A stretch of 6,486 nt of DNA, taken from assembly GCA_026397695.1 (NCBI GenBank), contig JAPLUJ010000235.1:1-6486 (forward strand), written 5' to 3'. Shown piece after piece: positions 5,635 to 6,486 of this stretch (positions within the stretch are counted from its first letter, which is position 1; every line of letters starts with the position of its first letter). The DNA comes from Verrucomicrobiota bacterium (GTDB taxonomy: Bacteria; Verrucomicrobiota; Verrucomicrobiia; Verrucomicrobiales; Akkermansiaceae). The notes beneath the pieces were generated by a model that worked only from the letters and a program-made list of their open reading frames with translations, made no database searches and was not told the DNA's origin. Both the position numbers and the translations under genes were made by a program.

Positions 5635-6480
5635 CTACCATCGCACGGCCTTGAGGGCAATGAACAGAGGGATCTCTTCCGCCGCGCGGTGTTCGGCCTT
5701 GCTGAACGGGCCGGATGCTTGGGACCGGCGGTGGCTGTAGAGTTCCTCGCAGGCCACCACGGACAAGCCGCTGTGGCCTAGCGAAGTCAACAATTCCGCC
5801 AGGGTACGGTGGCGGAAAACAGTTAGATCACCGGTGTTTTTCCCGGGATGGGTGGTGATGGGGATTTCCAGCGGCGTGTGGTAGCCGTCAATGCGCCGGT
5901 ATTGGATCTTCTGGTCGGCGTCCCATCCCCAATGGGTGGTGCGCGGAATGCGGAAACATGGGTGCATGAGCACGAACACCGCCCGGCCGCCGGGTTTGAG
6001 CGCGCGGGCAATGTTGGAAAACATCGCCACGGCATCCACCACGTCGTGAACCGCCATCAAACAGGTCGCCGCATCGTGGCTCCCATCCGCCCATGCTCCG
6101 GGTTGGCTGACATCCGCCACCACCCACGCCACGCGCGCATCCTTTCCATGGCGGGCCTGCGCCGCCGCGATAAGCCGCGGACTGGCATCCACACCGGTGA
6201 AGCGGTCGACCCCCGCCTCTAACAACGGCCTGACCAGCACGCCCTGGCCGCAGCACGCATCAATGACCGACTCTCCCGGCCTGGCATCCAGCAACCGCAA
6301 CGCGGCGGGAACTATCACATTCCGATGGTAGTCCGAACCGGACTCGCCCACCAGCTTGTCATACCACGCCGCCACCGGATCCCACCCGTGGTCGCCAGTC
6401 GCCGGGTTTTTGTTAGAGCCGGGTGATCCGGGCTTTCCCCCTTGCGTATGCGGGATCGGACGGCGTGGCGGCGGCGGCAT
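5635..6480 (-). CDS. Class I SAM-dependent methyltransferase, substrate unknown
   Basis: The product is a 281-residue Rossmann-fold methyltransferase of the Methyltransf_11/25 kind. After a leading WDPVAAWYDKLVGESGSDYH segment (33-52) come motif I VIDACCGQG (72-80) and the acidic end of strand 2, GVDAS (96-100). Strand 3/4 elements follow (VVADVSQPGAW, then DAATCLMAVHDVVD), then the LKPGGRAVFVLMHP post-motif. The second half (YHTPLEIPI, HRTLAELLTSLGHSGL) resembles UbiE-like proteins whose substrate is not known; I cannot name one. The first 32 residues are Pro/Gly-rich and unlike the family, which suggests either a mis-set start or a disordered tail. ATG 6480 is only 6 bases from the window edge and the frame stays open there, so the real start could lie outside. 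The gene is convergent with serS. Confidence 0.88.
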   Translation of the reverse strand: MPPPPRRPIPHTQGGKPGSPGSNKNPATGDHGWDPVAAWYDKLVGESGSDYHRNVIVPAALRLLDARPGESVIDACCGQGVLVRPLLEAGVDRFTGVDASPRLIAAAQARHGKDARVAWVVADVSQPGAWADGSHDAATCLMAVHDVVDAVAMFSNIARALKPGGRAVFVLMHPCFRIPRTTHWGWDADQKIQYRRIDGYHTPLEIPITTHPGKNTGDLTVFRHRTLAELLTSLGHSGLSVVACEELYSHRRSQASGPFSKAEHRAAEEIPLFIALKAVRW

Positions 6481-6486
6481 GGCGGG

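Larger units (their letters stand above)
275..6416. repeat. Dispersed GTTAG/CTAAC pentamer, 19 copies
   Basis: GTTAG starts on the plus strand at 275, 505, 1224, 1761, 2223, 3582, 3844, 4170, 4205, 4877, 5531, 5822 and 6412. CTAAC starts at 977, 1174, 1564, 2814, 4656 and 6219. Copies occur in every gene longer than 300 bases and in non-coding gaps. Of 22 TTAG tetramers counted over both strands, 19 are preceded by G. Assuming about 62% GC and independent bases, roughly 8-9 pentamers would be expected. Counts are by hand. The function is unknown. Confidence 0.5.

Overview
The window is about 6.5 kb of GC-rich, densely coded bacterial chromosome. The protein sequences point to the Planctomycetes-Verrucomicrobia side of the tree, most likely Verrucomicrobiota. 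The evidence is the WGWDPKENGALL form of the CcsA haem motif, a FeoA carrying a CxxC pair, a short FeoB with an SYACAIPG gate, and a stand-alone HPr with both His15 and Ser46. This placement is inferred from remembered family patterns, not from a search.

Layout, left to right. (1) The 3' end of a cytochrome c biogenesis gene (ccsA type, +) is followed by a long hairpin. (2) A ferrous-iron uptake operon (+) follows: a Fur-box-like site, feoA, feoB and a 41-residue Cys-tailed membrane peptide of the FeoB-associated type. (3) Converging on it with a 3-base gap is an HPr gene (ptsH, -). (4) Upstream of ptsH on the same strand lies the remnant of a GH97 glycoside hydrolase. It has a recognisable signal peptide, one in-frame TAG, and apparently two large internal losses. 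(5) Divergent from the remnant is serS (+), complete, with a leader containing several inverted repeats and a hairpin where a Shine-Dalgarno would normally sit. (6) Convergent with serS is a class I SAM-dependent methyltransferase (-), whose start lies at the very end of the window.

The Fe(II) genes form one functional unit: FeoB is the G-protein-coupled permease, FeoA its small cytoplasmic partner, and the peptide a likely membrane-bound metal-handling accessory. The rest is ordinary housekeeping (haem attachment to cytochromes, HPr phosphorelay or regulation, tRNA-Ser charging) plus one decaying sugar-degradation gene. I see no CRISPR array, insertion sequence, tRNA or rRNA.

The least expected signal is compositional. 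The pentamer GTTAG/CTAAC occurs 19 times. By hand count, every TTA and CTA leucine codon in the window's genes (12 of 12) sits inside it. No listed feature explains this.
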